A stretch of 64,000 bases of DNA from Cinnamomum chago (GCA_038049695.1 CP142452.1:69755501-69819500), one strand, 5' to 3'. Counted from the stretch's first letter, positions 1-11,523 are shown. A program made the numbers and translations. Notes: generated from the sequence alone by a model not told the origin.

Positions 1-714
1 ATCCACCTTTTATAAATTACAATGTAAAACCCGTCATTTTTGTCATTTTGAAAATTCTATAAGGTTATTTTCACTTTTCATCCACATTTTAAAATTCATG
101 TTAATCTAGGCCCCATCTCTAAATAGACATGTGCATGAATCTTGGATTTAAAAAACAAGGGGTACAAGGGGCAAGCGATGAGATCAATTACAGCTAATTA
201 TGGCTCTACCTGACCTACTATTGAGTTGGGTTGGTTTTGGGCCAACAAGGGTTTGGTTAAAAACAAATAAGGCCCTTTTAGATTAACTGACCCTTGAAAA
301 TAAGCTTTCTTGATCCATCCATTGACAATCTAAACTAATATTGCGGACAAAAAAAAATCTAAATCCTTCCATGGACAGTCTCCAAATTGATGATCAGAAA
401 AGAAACACATTAATGGTCTACACTATGCTGTTGCTATAAAATCAAGAAGGCTATTATAACTTGGTAAGTTCACAAATTGCAATCTAACAAAAATGTATTT
501 GACCCAACAACATTTTTTCCAATTTTTCAATTTCATTACAAGTCAGAATTAAGCCTGTGTTAACGCCTGGGGGCGGGCTAATTTTCGGGCCAGACAGTTA
601 AATGTGTAAGGCCAGGGCCTTTGTATGCTTAAAGGCCCATCCTAACCTGCCATATTTAGCAGAAAGGGGAACATATATTCTGGGAATAGCTGGGCCGTGG
701 CCAAACTCTTAAAA

Positions 715-1005
715 GGGCCCGTTTGGTAATTTACTTTTAAAATAAAGTGGAGTGAAGTGAAATGAAAAGAATGAATAAAATATAAGTGAGTTATGATGAT
801 ATTTTATTTTTAGTTGTTTGAGATGAAATATTTTTGACTTTTTGTATGGGGAAATGTAGTTTTTTTGTCTTTTAGTGAATAAATGTAGTTGCTTTTTCAC
901 TTTTTTTGGAAAAGATGGAGGGAGTTTTGGTAAAAAGTGCTTTTGATGGGATGTTTAACTTGACTTCACTTCACTTGACTATATTAGTAAAATTATCAAA
1001 CGGGT
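715..1005. mobile_element. Small hAT-like non-autonomous element (candidate)
   Basis: This stretch is absent at the corresponding point of the second repeat copy (about 23428). Its left end reads GGGCCCGTTTGGTAATTTAC and its right end, reversed, reads AACCCGTTTGATAATTTTAC, so the ends are imperfect inverted repeats of about 20 bp. The GGGCCCGTTTGG start resembles many plant hAT-derived miniature elements. I could not find a clean 8-bp target duplication, so the exact borders and superfamily are uncertain. Confidence 0.45.
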
Positions 1006-1597
1006 TAAGGGTTAACAAGCAGGAAGAGGTGCGGGCATTCAGGTAAGAACCGAGGAGTTGTTCTTATGCAATCATAATATTATTAATCATATACTAATAT
1101 CTTATGAGGGGACCAACGCCTATTGGAACATAAATTCTGAAAAATAGAATATAAAAAAAAAAGGGTGATCATTTTAAATGATTCGGGTGGTTTTTAATGG
1201 GTAGGCTCTATGGTGAAGGGATGATTCTATACGCACCCACAAGCATTGATGTACACACCCACATTTTAAAAAAAATTTAATTACCAATATGCCCCCAGGT
1301 GAAATGAAAAAATCAACCTTCATCTCCTCCCTCCTGTAGCTTAGGTTCTCCTGCAGCGATTCTGCACCCTCCTCTCTACTCATCTCCTCTTCTTCTTATT
1401 ATTCTTCATTATCCTTTTTATCCATTGTTTCTACACTGTTCATCTGCACTCATTCATCTGAGTTGATCTTCATCTCCTTCCTCATCTGTCCCTTCCACTC
1501 TTAAAAAGTATCCTCAAGTCTCCTCCGTTTGTTTAAAGATATTGGAGGAACTCATCTCCCTGCACCACATTGTCTATTGGAAGTAGGTATTTTCAAA

Positions 1598-4348
1598 ATG
1601 GACAAACAACTGACGATCTACGAAGATGAGGTATACATCTTGACTTCGTTTCTAGCCTTTTAATTAATATTCACGCATCGAGCTCGGTATTCCAGAACCG
1701 TGCAAATGAATACTGCACGGCGGAATACCATCAAACAATTTAAATTTGCACGGAATAATTATACCGAGCAAAACTTTATTGCGGACTAAGTAAGGCATCT
1801 AGTCTCCTGCATTGATAAACTAACATTTAGCAATCATATTTTCAGGAGATTCAGTCAACCGGTGCCAATGAGTGCTCTTTGGATTTTACTAATGTTTTTA
1901 CCACTGACATGATATTCAGAAGCCGAGAGGACCTAATCCAGTGGACAAGGGAAGTCGGAAAGAAACATGGCTTGGTAATTGTAATCAAAACTTCAGATGC
2001 TTGTGGAGATGGTAGGAAGCCGAGAATAGTTTTATCTTGTGAGAGAAGCGGAAGTTATAAGGGTCCATCGAAGGTCTCTCAAAAGAGAAATCCTAATAAG
2101 GCAACGAGAACGAAGAAGTGTAGTTGCCTTTTTGCTTTGAAGGGCCGAAAGTTGGCAAATGACGATGATTGGATGTTAATAGTGGTTTGTGGGGTGTACA
2201 ATCATCCAAACACACAACATCTCGAGGGGCACTCGTTTGTTGGGAGGCTTTCTCGGGAAGAAATCAATGTTTTGATTGATATGTCGAAGAGTTTGGTGAA
2301 GCCGAGAAACATCCTTCGAACGTTGCAGGAAAGGGACGTGCACAACACCACTACGATGAAGAGTATCTACAATGCTCATCAGAAGTGGAGGGTGACTGAG
2401 TTGGCCGGTCGATCACAGATGCAGCAACTCATGATGCATTTGGAGCAGAACAACTACATTGAGTAGCACACTAGCAACGACGCTACAGATGCTATGCTGG
2501 ATCTATTCTGGGCACATCCATCATCTATTCAATTGTTACGTGCATTTCCAGAAGTTTTGATAATGGATTCCACGTACAAGACTAATAGATTTCGACTTCC
2601 CCTGCTTGAGATTGTTGGTGTCACATCTACTCAACTAACTTTCTCCATTACTTTTATGTACCTTCAATCAGAGAGGGAGGCCAATTACAGATGGGCTTTG
2701 GAGAGGCTTAAGGGATTGATGGATGGATGCATTATGCCCCTTGTGATTGTCACCGACAGATAGTTAGCACTAATCAATGCAATAAACGTTGTTTTTCCGA
2801 ATGCAGCAAACTTATTATACAGGCGGCATATTTTTAGGAACATTTTGGCAAATTGTAAGAAGTATTTTGAGACCAACGACAGATGGGGTGCGTTTATATC
2901 TTGTTGGAACATGTTGGTAGTCTCTTCCACTGAAAATGACTACATTCAACTTCTAAGTGCATTGGACCGGAATTTCTGTGGGTATCCACACGCTGTTGAA
3001 TACGTGAAGAAATCGTGGTTGAATAATCACAAGGAACAATTTGTGGCTGGTTAGACAGATCGGCATATGCACTTTGAGAACGTGACTACGAACAGGGCTG
3101 AGAGCGCACATGCAAAATTGAAGAGACACCTTGGCACATCGAACTATAGCTTTGATGCGTTCTGGCAGGTTATCCATGCATTGCTCGAGTTGCTCTTCAC
3201 GGAGATAAAGGCTTCTTTTGAAAAAAGCATGAACACCATGCAACATAAGTTCAAACCGGCACTGTTTCGTGAGTTAAAAGGATTTATATCAAGGAATGCT
3301 ATGGATATAATTCTGAATGTGTCGATAAGAGCTGGTGATATTAGTCCAGATTCGGCGGCATGTGGGTGCGTAATTCGACGGACCCATGAGTTACCATGTG
3401 CACATGAAATTGCCAAATATATAAGGGAAAGCACTCAAATACCACTGAGTTGTGTCCATCAATACTGGAAGAAGCTCAATTTAGACTCCACTAAGGCAAA
3501 TGAAGCCCCTGAGTTGACCACAACTTCCGAATTCGAGTTGATCAATAGAAAATTTCAGACTACCGATCAGGCTAGTAAAATACAAATATTGAAAAAACTC
3601 AGAGAATTGGGGAATCCTTCACCTACTTCTCTTCTTGAGCCGGATGTTAAATTGAATACTCGGGTCGTTCATCATCGAAAAAGAAAAAGTTGGATCGGTC
3701 CATGCGTCGAGAGCCATCTGCTTTCGAGTATGCACTCCCGATCGAAGATAGCGTTCCACCCAAATCCGCCAGTCTAGATGTAACGAAGAAGAAAGAGAAA
3801 TCGATTGTCCGTCACACTCGATCATGCACGTTACAGCATTTGCTTCATGAGTCTTTAGGACCCTATATCGAGACTGTTAAGGATGTTGAAGCCGATGGTA
3901 ACTGTGGATTCAGAGCCATAGCTGGTCTTCTGGGCATGGGCGAGGATAGTTAGTTGCAGGTTAAACTGGATTTGAGCAATGAACTACAGAGATATCAAAA
4001 TTATTATTCATTGGTATATGGAGGAGAGGATAGGGTTGGGGATCTGTATTATGCCCTGGCGTACCATGATAGCAATCCTTCATATGATTGCTGGATGACA
4101 ATGCCAGACATGGGTCACCTGATATCTTTATATTATAATGTTGTATTGGTCCACCTTTCCGTGAACTGCCTTTGAGATCATCTCCGATTCTACCATGTTC
4201 TCGCAAAGTTATCGTGATAGGTTTCGTCAATGGAAACCATTTTGTGGAGGTCTTCATAACACCCGGGGCTCCCATGCCTCCCATTGCTACAAATTGGCAT
4301 AGACACCATCACCCTAATGCAGAAGGATGGCAGCTAGGGTATGATTAG
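1598..4348 (+). pseudogene. MULE transposase with C-terminal OTU protease domain, decayed
   Basis: The first exon (1598-1630, ATG to the GAG before a GTATAC donor) joins in frame to an exon starting at 1846 after TTTTCAG. The reading frame shows, in order: a FAR1/WRKY-GCM-like Cys/His region (about 1870-2230), a MULE DDE catalytic domain with the first Asp in IMDSTYKT (about 2560), the second in VTDR (about 2755) and a Glu in TNRAESAH (about 3090), then a SWIM zinc finger (CGC...CAH, about 3360-3405). After a frame change near 3690 comes an OTU-type cysteine protease domain with the DGNC catalytic box (about 3893) and a downstream NHFVEV histidine box (about 4233). Stops interrupt the frame at 2464, 2761, 3052 and 3952, and a further frame change lies near 4170. 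MULE transposases cut and join the element's ends; the OTU part would be a deubiquitinase-type peptidase. This copy cannot make a full protein. Confidence 0.88.
1672..1775. repeat. TGCACGG-type motif cluster 1 (in transposase intron)
   Basis: Within the first intron of the transposase gene the motif TGCACGG occurs at least twice, close to GAGCTCGGTATTCC and TACCGAGCA, mirrored in both orientations. The same short words recur at 4540-4690 and 7305-7520. I infer that they are protein-binding or hairpin-forming sites of the element, but nothing in the sequence proves a function. Confidence 0.5.
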
Positions 4349-4539
4349 AGCATCGAGCGATTCAAAGAAATAATCGGAGATAGTGTCTCAACACAGGAGT
4401 CTGTTAATCTTGACAGCGGTTAATTCCGAATTGTACTTTCACCTGTGATGTAAACAAATTTAATTCTTGACATGGACGCAATCTTTTATATTTTTATATT
4501 GTGTTTTTTCTCTAAGAACCATGTCGGTAAATTTAAACA

Positions 4540-4690
4540 CATTGCACGGCACAAATGTACCGTGCAAAACAATTCTGCACAACCAACAGTTGCCGTGCAG
4601 AATGTATCTGCATGGTACCTGTTTGCCGAGCATAATGGATATGCGTACGTGGAATGTTTTCGCCGTTCAGTGCTTTATGTTGGTGGACAT
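4540..4690. repeat. TGCACGG/CCGTGCA motif cluster 2 (between the convergent genes)
   Basis: The stretch between the convergent transposase and PMD genes holds alternating forward and reverse copies of the word, for example GCACGGCACAAATGTACCGTGC followed by TTCTGCACAAC and GCCGTGCAGAA, separated by 10-20 bases. It lies just beyond the 3' ends of both genes and has no coding content. Confidence 0.5.
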
Positions 4691-4977
4691 TTCTCCCATT
4701 TTGAAAGTCCTGTTAGATGTTCATAAAAAAAATGCCGACATCAACCATTTCATATAAGAAGTTAAAAAACATAAAAGTTCATACACAAGTACATAACTCT
4801 TCAATTGACATATTAAAGTTTGTAGTACATTTAAATTTTCATCCAACACATGAACCAAAGAAAAAGATACACATGAACCAATGACAATATTCTTCTTGAA
4901 ATTTCTTATACATCTCATCAAAAAATGGTGTAACCAATCCAAAAGCCTTCCTATCACCACTTCTGCTCACGTCGGCG

Positions 4978-7239
4978 TTAGGTCACTGGCAAGCTATCCA
5001 ATATGTAGAGGGTAGTCTGCAATGCCCGATAATAGAAATCAGTTGGCTCCTCCGTTCGCGCAAGTGTGGCACGAATATGGTCCTTCGCTCGAAGAATCTA
5101 TAAGAAACAATACCATGTAAAATAAGATAGTTTGAATGGATAAATACAAAGATTGTTTGGAATAAGATAGTTTAAAATGCCCTCACCGTTCTTGGAGTCG
5201 GGTCATCTCTACCCTCATTAGGGTCATAGTGGGAATGGCGGGCGGGGTTCTGTACACGAGGGTGTGATATCCTACTGTACCACTCGAGGTAGTCCGGGGA
5301 ACACTCCCATGCATGCTGTGCTCGATGGCCGCAGTGCGCCATAGATAATACATGGTCCTCCCATGTAACCCAGTACTGGTTAAGAAACGTATAGGAGACC
5401 TTATATTTACCACCAGTAGTTCCACGAGTTGCACGAATGGGGGCGAGAGGTGCGGGTGGGATGGTCTGTACGTAGCCAAACTGTCGAAGACCCCTGTGTG
5501 GGTGGTATGGTTCAATGACATCTAGGGCTCTCAAGCAACCACAGAAGAAGGCTATTGCTGTAATGGATGCTGAGCTCTCGCACTAGCATACGGATCCCAA
5601 CTAACCTGTCGCATGTAAATGAAACAATTATGTTAAAACCTGTTAGTATACAAAAAACGACGCTTATATGTCAAAAAACGTGAAATATATGTCAAATACT
5701 CTATTCGGTGCTCACCTCGCTCGGGTGTAGGGCACCATCCTCTCCCGCAGCAGCTGTATGTTTTCGCCCGCATTTTCGGAATCCTGACCAGGATTCCAGT
5801 GGCTTGCAAGAGGCATCCCTGCAGTGTATCCCCATTGTGCAGGAGGACGGGCTAATGGGAAATGCTCGTACACCCAGGACTGCAAATGACAAAAATTATT
5901 ATTAAACAATCTAAAAGATCAATTATATGGAACATGTATATGTATTTTTTTTATGTACTGGTTTTACCGTGAGCAGTGTCAGATATCCAGCAATTTGTCG
6001 CACATCTGCCCTAGTGGCGGTCCCCAACTGGCGATACAGATACGCAAGTGCGGCAGCCCCCCATGCATAATGACGGACCCGTGGCAGGTCCATCAACAAA
6101 GATAGGTAGTAGACTGGGACTCGAGTGGTGGACTTATCAGTGAATAGTGTGCACCCTAACAAATAAAGAAGATAGCATCTGGCTGCACACTCTACCCCCT
6201 CAACCGACGACGTAGGAGTCACATCGCCGCACACCCGTCGGATCCATCCCATCCTCACTACCCCACCCAGTGCCAGGCTCAACTCTGCTGCCGCAGATGC
6301 CCTATCCACACCTAGTCCACGCTCGAGTAGATATACTTGCTCAGTAAATCCCATACTCGTAGATAAGTGGACAGGAAGTCTCGTAACTGGGAAGCCGAGG
6401 AGAGTACCCACATCAACTATGGTGATCGTCATCTCCCCAAACGGCATGTGGAAGGTATTGGTCTCGGGCTGCCATCTCTCGACAAAGCTCGAAACCAAGG
6501 GGCAGGAGATATATCGGTAGCTGAAACGCCTCAAGTCTGCCAATCCAGACTCTTCTATGATAGCGCGAAACCGAGGCACACGAAGATCAGCCCGATCTCC
6601 AAGCAGAAGTATGTACCAGTCCTTCAGCTGACGCCAATGACTGATACATTTGAGCGGGCCACGTTCCTGCACATTACAAGTAAAATTCTTCATTAACATT
6701 TGTTATTATATACTATGAAACACCTTATTTGAAAAACAATTACTTAAAATATTAAAAGAATGAACATGTACTTCCCCATCCCATATGGATATGGCCACGT
6801 GCGTCCTAACACTCACAAGGACGGATAGGTCGGCCGGACCACCGGGAATAGCACCTTCACCTGCTCCCGCTGCAGGAGGAATGGATGGCTGCGCCTCCTC
6901 ATCTGAGGAATCATCTACCCTTGTTGCTCTATGAGGACTAGATGGCGATGGAGGACTAGATGGTCATGCCTCGTCCCCTAAGGAATCATCCTCTGTAGAG
7001 CTCTCTATACGCTCGTCGATTGCCTCGGGCAGTGGATCATGCCACATTTTCCGTCTTCGTTCAAACGCCGTTGGCCGTTGACGAACGCCAGTCGAAGTTC
7101 TGGCATGCACACCGAGGCGAGGAGGTCTCGCAACGCCAGTCTTAATCCGCACTCTCTATCGCTCGCTAGAAGAAGTACTAGTATGTCCACCTCTCGGATG
7201 TGAAGTGTCACCAATACAGCGAGCTGCTCTTCGGGGCAT
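4978..7239 (-). pseudogene. Plant mobile domain (PMD) gene inside the MULE, decayed
   Basis: Reading leftward, an Arg/Ser-rich start (ATG at 7239) is interrupted by a stop near 7158. An exon after the acceptor at about 6668 encodes a recognisable PMD: residues such as HWRQLKDWY, RFRAIIEESGL, LVSSFVERWQPETNTFH and GEMTITIVDVGTLLGFPV. It continues through an exon around 5888-5725 (SWVYEHFPLARPP) and one around 5600-5187 (DVIEPYHPHRGLRQFGY), and ends near 4978 (DSLPVT then TAA). A frame change near 5570 and the early stop show that it is broken. PMD proteins include Arabidopsis MAIN and MAIL1 and many transposon-borne relatives in MULEs and other plant transposons; the cellular ones act in meristem maintenance and transposon silencing. 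Here the gene is opposite the transposase and inside the same element borders. Confidence 0.82.
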
Positions 7240-7304
7240 TGTTTCCAATCTGTTAAAAATAAAGCTCAATAAGAGGGAACATATAACAGAAGAAATCATG
7301 TTTT

Positions 7305-7520
7305 CTTGTGCTGCTCGGAACAAATGTACTGTGCAAAATCCTTCGAAACAATTTTACCGGTTAGGTTTTACCGTGCAAAATTTTTTGCACAGCGAACAAC
7401 CGCCATGCAAAATTGTTCTTCACAGCCAACATCAGCAGTGCAGAATTTTTTTGCACAGCCGAAGATCGTTGTGCATAAAATGATATGCACGGTTCTGAGA
7501 TGCCATGCATATCATGGGTT
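7305..7520. repeat. TGCACGG/CCGTGCA motif cluster 3 (upstream of PMD gene)
   Basis: Just upstream of the PMD start codon lie about ten copies of the word GTGCAAAA or TTTGCACAG and variants, again in both orientations (for example ACCGTGCAAAATTTTTTGCAC at 7369). The position corresponds to the PMD promoter or 5' leader and to the right subterminal region of the element. Confidence 0.5.
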
Positions 7521-8151
7521 TTTTTTTTTTTCAAAATGCACAAACAGCGGATGAGAAAAAGAAGAAGAAGAACACATTACAACCCTAATGCAAACGTTTG
7601 TAATCTTTGAATCTAAAAAATTATGACCTAAAAGGAATGTGAAAATCACAACCTAAAATGAATGTGAAGAAGAAAGAAGAAGAGCTCACCTTTTTGGAAT
7701 TCGTATGAACAAGAAGAAGAAGAGGCGTTGGGCGGGCAATTAGAAACCGCTAGGCGGACGTGAACAAGAAGAAGAAGAAGAGCTTCCACGTATTGGCTGC
7801 TTGTCAATCGAGAGCTTCAAACCGACGACGAGAGGGAAAGCTGGAGGAGGAAGATGCTTGGGTAGTTTGGGAATAATAGTGGGTGGGCTCTACAAACTCT
7901 CTTTCACTAAAAAGATTTGGTGGGTAGGTTCAGCAAGTGGGTGGGAGAAGCAAAAACCGTGGGTGCATATAGAATCACCCATGGTGAAGCTCTATTACTT
8001 CACTCAAAGAGGAGTAAGTAGACATTGCACATCCGGACTCAACTCATGTGTTTACCAACATTAATCTCTAGAATTTCAGGTGTTATAATATTATTCACAT
8101 CTACAGGAAGAGACATAGTTGAATGTGTGTGTGTATATATATAAATATATA

Positions 8152-8529
8152 GGATATGCACTTGTAAGAGACACTCTCACCTTACTATGAGAGATAAGGT
8201 GAGGGGCCTTTACATTCATATCCAATGTCAACAATTTAAATGTGAGGGCCGCCGCCCTTATCTCTCATAGCTGCTCTTGTGAGAGACACTCTCACCTTAC
8301 TATGAGAGATAAAGTGGGGGCCTTCACATTCATATACATATATATAGGGAGATGCTCCTAAGAGAAATATCTCTTATCTTATATGAGAGACACATATGAG
8401 TAGGGGCCCTCACATTTAAGTTGTTTGCATTGGATATGGATGTGAGGGCCCTCACCTTATCTCTTATAGTAAGGTGAGAGCACAACTTAAATGTGAGGGT
8501 CTCCACTCCTATATAAGAGCTGCAACTCC
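8152..8529. mobile_element. Nested TA-flanked hairpin elements (MITE-like)
   Basis: After a TG/TA tract (8125-8151) comes a unit starting GGATATGCACTTGTAAGAGAC, in which GAGACACTCTCACCTTACTATG occurs at 8170 and again at 8283; most of it recurs inverted at 8423-8485. A second unit starts after another TA tract at 8349 (GGAGATGCTCCTAAGAG) and closes near 8529 with an inverted relative (CTCTTATATAGGAG, reading the other strand). There is no coding content. The whole cluster is missing from the second copy of the surrounding dispersed repeat, so it was inserted after the copies separated. At least two insertion events are needed to explain the nested inverted repeats. Confidence 0.65.
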
Positions 8530-8856
8530 AATTTAAATTTTGATTGTCCCAATTAGTTTGGACTTTACCAGCCATTTCCTAGTGGTCTTGGGTTGATACT
8601 AATGCTAGTAAGAAATGACTCGTGGTCTTGGGTTGTAACTTTGCTCGAGTAGAATGCATCCAGCCAGCCTCAATATTTTTGGGATAAGGCAATGATGATG
8701 ATGCTAATAGGGCATCTTAGAATCTAGATAACTATAACTCTACACTAGTAATGTAATTTTCTTTGTTCAAGTATTTGGGAAAAGATCTTAAATCAATGAA
8801 TATATCTTTTAATTGGTTATAGTGTTGTCTCACCAACCTCTTTGGTACTTGTACAG

Positions 8857-9130
8857 GAATCGATCTGAGTGGCTGAGAGTAGTACTCCACAAATGGTTCG
8901 ATGATGAGTACATTCCAGAGCCTATAAACGTTGGAAATTAGCAAGCTTGCAGCATGCTCACACTATGAATCCTTAATATAAAAACAGGCAGACCTTGGGG
9001 AGATACTATTAAAGATGGTGTGGGATTTGGAATCTCTCCCATTCCGGGAAAGCTTTCATGGAGCCTTCTCATTGCAAATGCAGCTGCACATCTATTAAGT
9101 CTGCAAGTAGAGTCACATTTGGAGTAGATG
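8857..9130 (+). pseudogene. Fragment of a plant host gene, frameshifted
   Basis: After an acceptor-like TTGTACAG, one frame reads NRSEWLRVVLHKWFDDEYIP and EPINV. A one-base shift then gives EISKLAACSHYESLI, followed after another disturbance by QADLGEILLKMVWDLESLPF and RESFHGAFS, and finally, in yet another frame, ANAAAHLLSLQVESHLE. The composition (WFDDEY, LESLPF, SFHGAFS) looks like real protein rather than chance. I believe it comes from a conserved plant protein of unknown function but cannot name the family. The stops and at least two frame changes mean it is a relic, probably of one or two exons. No intact parent gene is in this window. Confidence 0.4.
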
Positions 9131-11330
9131 CTGGTTTTCTAGGAAATACAGGTGCATTTGGTTTATGTATACTATTGTACTAGCAATGTATGTGTGCGCA
9201 TGTGTTTTGTTCAAAATACCATTATCATTTATCAGTAATCTGAATTTTTCATTAGTATTCCATTATTAGTTGTATTCTTGGGTGGAATTTGTGTATTCTT
9301 TCCTAGGTGGAATTGTTAGGAAAATTCTGGTGTGATTGCATTGTCTTCTGCTGCTAATTCAGAAGGTCTTGCAGCTGATGGGCTATGCGCATAAAATCAT
9401 AATATGGATACCTTTCACATTGTCCATTCCAAAAGAATAATTGGAAACAGCGATCCACATAGCGGTGCAGAAGGATTCGAATGGGAACATTGAATCGCAA
9501 GTCAAAATTTGTGATATATATGGAATTAAGCACCCTTGATCAAGCACTGGTTCATGCCATCACCATGGAGAAAATCTTGATTTATGGATTATAGTCTAAG
9601 CGAAGAAAGAGAAATACATCACATGCATATAGGGTAGAGGGAGTTGTCAACCAGATCGAGTAAGGTGGTCAACCAACCTTATATTTTCCCTTCTTTGATT
9701 ATCTTAAGATTCTAGTTTTTCATGTTAAAAACTAGTCTTACATATCATCATCCTAACATAATACCTAATTAATTAACTAAGAGTTTCATCCTTTAAAACC
9801 CTTCTTTTTAGTAAGAAATTCCTTGAAATTTAATAGAAACCAAAGTTACCAACATGTGGTGTAGATTGGGTATGGGCTTTTAGCGCCTTAAGAAAAATAG
9901 GTTAGATAGGGTAGCTTGGGATGGCAGATTAACCAAGACAATTAGAACTTGCGGGCAAGTGAGCCCCATCTTAGATTAGAGTTGTGCATGAATCTTGGAC
10001 CTAAAAATCAGTTTTTAAGCTAAGGAAACGGGCCAAAAGATGGCAAAAATTTGGTGTGGACGAAAGAAAAAACCTTATTAGTATAATATAATTTCTAAAA
10101 AGATAAAAATAAAAAATATGAAAAATATGCTAAAGTATAATATACCAACCAAAAATAAAATATATATAAGAAATAATACTTATACTAGTGATGAAAAAAA
10201 TAAATAAAGGGCTATTGGGTACCGGGCCCGAAACTTTTAAGTACCCTCGGATTTTGAGAATCTTGGACAGGATTAATAGTTTAGATCATGCCAGAAAGCC
10301 AATACAAGAATCAAAGGAAACAATCACAAAGAGAGATACATATTACCTCTAATTGCAGTCATTAGTTACCAAAACTTTTAAAAGTGCAATGAAACAACTC
10401 TGATACTACTGTATGTAGATGAAGCTTCCATAAGCACTTGACTGAACGTGATGTTCCACGATTAAAATTAGGATCAACATGTCCGTCAAATGAGAGTGAA
10501 AACAGAAGCATTGCTCAAAATATGTCTTTCTGACATCAACTCTGTTTGATTCACTCTGCAGGATACGAGAGTAATAAATGAACACCTTGGTCATATATAC
10601 AGGGATTAGAGAAGCATCAGAAACTAGTTGCTCCTTGTTCTCTCATAGATCTTCCTTTCTTTTATAGAGGAGAGAGGGCGTGCAAGGGTTAGAGCTGCAC
10701 GTCCACTTCTTCTTCCCCTGTTGTAAGTGTTTCTACCATAGTAGTTTCCCAATAAGCAGCAGATGCAAAATTCCTACTTAAAAATATGGAAATATGAAAA
10801 ATTGTTTTCTTGGAAACAATGTGTCCCCAATTAGAAAAACTTCTGGAGGGAATGTAGTGAGTCTCTTATTGTGTGTGTGCCATTTTCCAACATAGCATGT
10901 CAGGCCCTGCAAGTCCAACATGATTTGGGTAGGGTTGGGAAAAGTTTAACATATGATCCATCAAAAGTATAAAATGCTCTGCTTAGAGTGAAATTTGGCC
11001 TTGACCTGGACTTAGCAAGGCGTGTTACATGAGAAGATTGTATCAAGTGAAGATTGAGCTTATATGCATATATGTCAAATTTAGCTTCTTCTTTCACATT
11101 TTTAATGATGACATTGATTACAATTAACGCTAATGATGTGGTAGTTTGATGTTATCAAAATGATGATGATGACGATGCAGTAGTTTGATACTAATTTGAT
11201 GAAGATGATATGCACAACTCATACGGAGTCATAAGCTTTCAAAAAAAACAAAAAAAATAGTGCCACATTATTGATTGTTTCTCATATTTACTGTATCAGT
11301 ATGCATATAAATTACGAAATATAAAGAGTA
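9131..11330. other. Gene-free intergenic stretch
   Basis: I see no supported gene here. The DNA is AT-rich, with short pieces reminiscent of the dispersed repeat (GTGCATGAATCTTGGA near 9989, also near 131) and a low-complexity A-rich run near 10075-10205. The reading frames present are short and lack any family signature. Confidence 0.6.
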
Positions 11331-11380
11331 CAATGTTCACTGAAGTCACAAATATGAGAGAGAGAGAGAGAGAGAGAGAG

Positions 11381-11523
11381 TACACACTACACAATTCACT
11401 ACTCTTGCCGAGAACACACTTTTCATTTAAAGGGAAATATGCTAGAGAGAGAGTGAGAGAATACACACTACACAATTCACTACTCTTGCCGATAACACAC
11501 TTTTCATTTAAAAGGAAATATGC
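11381..11523. repeat. Two-copy tandem repeat downstream of the kinase gene
   Basis: A unit of 81 bp (TACACACTACACAATTCACT ... GGAAATATGC) occurs at 11381 and again at 11462 with only a few differences, preceded by a (GA)n tract at about 11356-11380. It lies immediately past the stop codon of the minus-strand kinase gene and is therefore probably part of its 3' untranslated region. Confidence 0.85.

Larger units (their letters stand above)
1219..7980. mobile_element. Mutator-like element (MULE) carrying transposase-OTU and PMD genes
   Basis: A 6762-bp insertion is flanked by the perfect 9-bp duplication ATGGTGAAG at 1210-1218 and 7981-7989; the empty site with a single ATGGTGAAG is preserved in the second repeat copy at 23631-23639. 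The terminal inverted repeats are short (1219-1240 and 7959-7980, 20 of 22 bases matching, core GATTCTATACGCACCCAC on the left). Inside, a transposase gene with MULE, SWIM and OTU parts runs rightward (1598-4348) and a plant-mobile-domain gene runs leftward (4978-7239), so the two are convergent. Both genes contain stops or frameshifts, so this copy is not autonomous now. The short terminal repeats place it with non-classical MULEs. It is old enough for both genes to have decayed, but its ends are still well matched. Confidence 0.93.
1..8572. repeat. Dispersed repeat, copy 1 (with later insertions)
   Basis: The stretches 1-114, about 263-706, 1011-1218, 7981-8127 and about 8526-8566 match, in the same order and orientation, the segment at 21668-23812. 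The match begins at the first base of the window, so the repeat probably extends further left outside it. The shared DNA has no reading frame that looks like a gene. Copy 1 differs from copy 2 by insertion of a Mutator-like element at 1219, a cluster of hairpin elements near 8130-8529 and a probable small hAT-like element near 715-1005. Whether the repeat is a segmental duplication or a non-coding transposon family cannot be decided from two copies. Confidence 0.8.

Noticed and set aside
5172-5534. Apparent separate 112-120 codon genes on the minus strand
   Set aside because: One frame is an exon of the decayed PMD gene; the others are shadows of it.
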